Part shown: one piece after another, positions 22,473 to 23,199 of the stretch
How the letters are laid out: the number at the start of each line of letters is the position of its first letter
Numbering within the stretch: position 1 is the stretch's first letter
Source of the DNA: a virus
DNA length: 23,199 nt
IMG/VR virus record: IMGVR_UViG_3300031857_001449
Span: 1 to 23,199 of that record
Strand: one strand, 5' to 3'
Notes under the pieces: generated by a model
What the model saw: the letters and a program-made list of their open reading frames with translations, nothing else
Told to the model about the DNA's origin: nothing
Database searches by the model: none
Made by a program: the position numbers and the translations under genes

Positions 22473-23081
22473 TTATTTAGGCCAAAGTTTTTGTTGCCAG
22501 TCCTTACCGTATTTCTGGATCATGTGTCTCTGACTGATAGGGGTCCAGTAGTTCCTAAGTTGCTTTCTTAGTTGACCGATGGGATGCTCTTGTTTATTTC
22601 TTAAATAAGTGTGCTCTACTACCTGACCATGATGCACTCCTACCTTATTAGGCTTGACCCTATGACACCAATCCAAGTCCATGTAGTAATAAGGTAGCAT
22701 CTCATCTAAGAGATTATCCCTAAATATTTCTGCATTGACCATTGGGGCAGTCCATTCTATAAATGGGGTCTCTTTAGGTTCGTTACCAATAGGCCATTGA
22801 AATTTGTGATCTGATGACCTCATTGCCGGATGGATGGCAGCCCAACCTTTCTCCTCGCAAGCCATTGCCAGCATATAAGGCATCTGAGGGCTAAAGGTAA
22901 CATTTGAGACAAACCAGTAATAGTCGGCCTCTTTATTTATGATAGAATTATAAGCTCTTGACATATTGCCTACTCCATCTCTGCTGACAAGCTCATAAGG
23001 TAGGCCAGTGTCTTGAACACATTTTAGAGTCTGCAACCAATCCGGCTCCAAGTACTCTAATACGACTATTAATATTCTCAT
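22473..23081 (-). CDS. GT2-like (GT-A fold) glycosyltransferase
   Basis: A 202-residue protein resembling short GT2-family enzymes. It has an N-terminal Rossmann-like strand (MRILIVVLEY), a nucleotide-binding region VSRDGVGNMSRAYNSII, DYYWFVSNVTFSP (53-65) where GT2 enzymes carry the metal-binding DxD, and YYYMDLDWCHRVK (131-143), matching the usual (E)DxDxxxR acceptor-side motif. Here the DxD position reads SNV, so metal binding may differ or be lost. It starts in an ATGA overlap with the gene before it. Likely to add a sugar to a virion protein, to DNA or to a host glycan. Confidence 0.75.
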   Translation of the reverse strand: MRILIVVLEYLEPDWLQTLKCVQDTGLPYELVSRDGVGNMSRAYNSIINKEADYYWFVSNVTFSPQMPYMLAMACEEKGWAAIHPAMRSSDHKFQWPIGNEPKETPFIEWTAPMVNAEIFRDNLLDEMLPYYYMDLDWCHRVKPNKVGVHHGQVVEHTYLRNKQEHPIGQLRKQLRNYWTPISQRHMIQKYGKDWQQKLWPK

Positions 23082-23197
23082 TTTAATGGTGTTAGGTGTG
23101 CGATTATATTGCCATCTTTAGTTTCTAAGTGCATTATAGCCCAATATTTGTCTGTGTAACCAAATTTAGGAGCCTCAGATAAAGTAAAGTAATTTAT
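23078..23197 (-). CDS. C-terminal end of an unidentified protein (5' truncated by the right edge)
   Basis: An open minus-strand frame enters from the right edge and runs 39 residues (INYFTLSEAPKFGYTDKYWA, then IMHLETKDGNIIAHLTPLK) to a TGA that overlaps the glycosyltransferase ATG (ATGA). The overlap and the protein-like composition support a real gene in the same operon. The N-terminus is outside the window, and no family is recognised from this short part. Confidence 0.65.
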   Translation of the reverse strand: MNYFTLSEAPKFGYTDKYWAIMHLETKDGNIIAHLTPLK

Positions 23198-23199
23198 AA

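Noticed and set aside
1-23199. CRISPR array, tRNA genes, insertion sequence, integrase or attachment site
   Set aside because: No regularly spaced short repeats, cloverleaf arms, transposase motifs or recombinase catalytic residues were seen on either strand.

Overview
The window is one continuous piece of a tailed-phage genome (siphovirus-like, HK97-type head). Almost every gene is on the minus strand, so transcription runs from right to left. The host is probably a member of the Bacteroidota. Three things point that way: exported proteins with Bacteroidota-style signal peptides ending in FAQ or FGQ; A/T-rich rather than Shine-Dalgarno-like leaders before the highly expressed genes (22 nt with only two G/C before the tail tube gene, and a similar leader before the capsid gene); and a TATATTTG box in the main intergenic region, matching the Bacteroidota -7 consensus TAnnTTTG. 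No integrase, replication gene, tRNA or CRISPR array was seen.

Layout from right to left, in transcription order. (1) 23197-21406: a tight group made of a partial ORF, a GT2-like glycosyltransferase, a class I methyltransferase and a KdsC-like HAD phosphatase, closed by a hairpin terminator at 21279-21311. (2) 21276-20820: three small genes joined by TAATG stop/start overlaps, including a 12-codon Cys/Lys micro-ORF, leading directly into the terminase. (3) 20820-14950: packaging and head genes (TerS, TerL, portal, a small overlapping ORF, MuF-type minor head protein, prohead protease, major capsid protein). A strong intrinsic terminator directly follows the capsid gene. (4) 14885-10267: connector and tail genes (gp6-like connector, head-tail adaptor, HK97 gp10-like protein, tail terminator, tail tube, two tail chaperone reading frames probably joined by -1 frameshifting, tape measure). 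(5) 10274-3811: a 783-aa tail-tip protein, a second tube-like protein, a short paralogue of its C-terminal domain, and a 1052-aa fibre with a signal peptide and internal duplications. (6) 3809-1794: exported and membrane proteins with lysis roles (secreted Cys-containing protein, two small membrane proteins, holin candidate, single-gene spanin candidate, M15 peptidase endolysin). (7) 1747-147: a metallophosphoesterase and three small overlapping genes, one with an HExxH motif. A plus-strand gene, cut by the left edge, converges on this end.

Together the genes cover packaging, head assembly, tail assembly, host recognition and lysis. The least ordinary parts are the probably secreted fibre and its exported neighbours, the micro-ORF coupling chain before the terminase, the terminator-bearing leader at 21279-21405, the duplicated tube-protein domain, and the sugar-tailoring group. 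Every function here is assigned by reading motifs by eye; no database search was possible.
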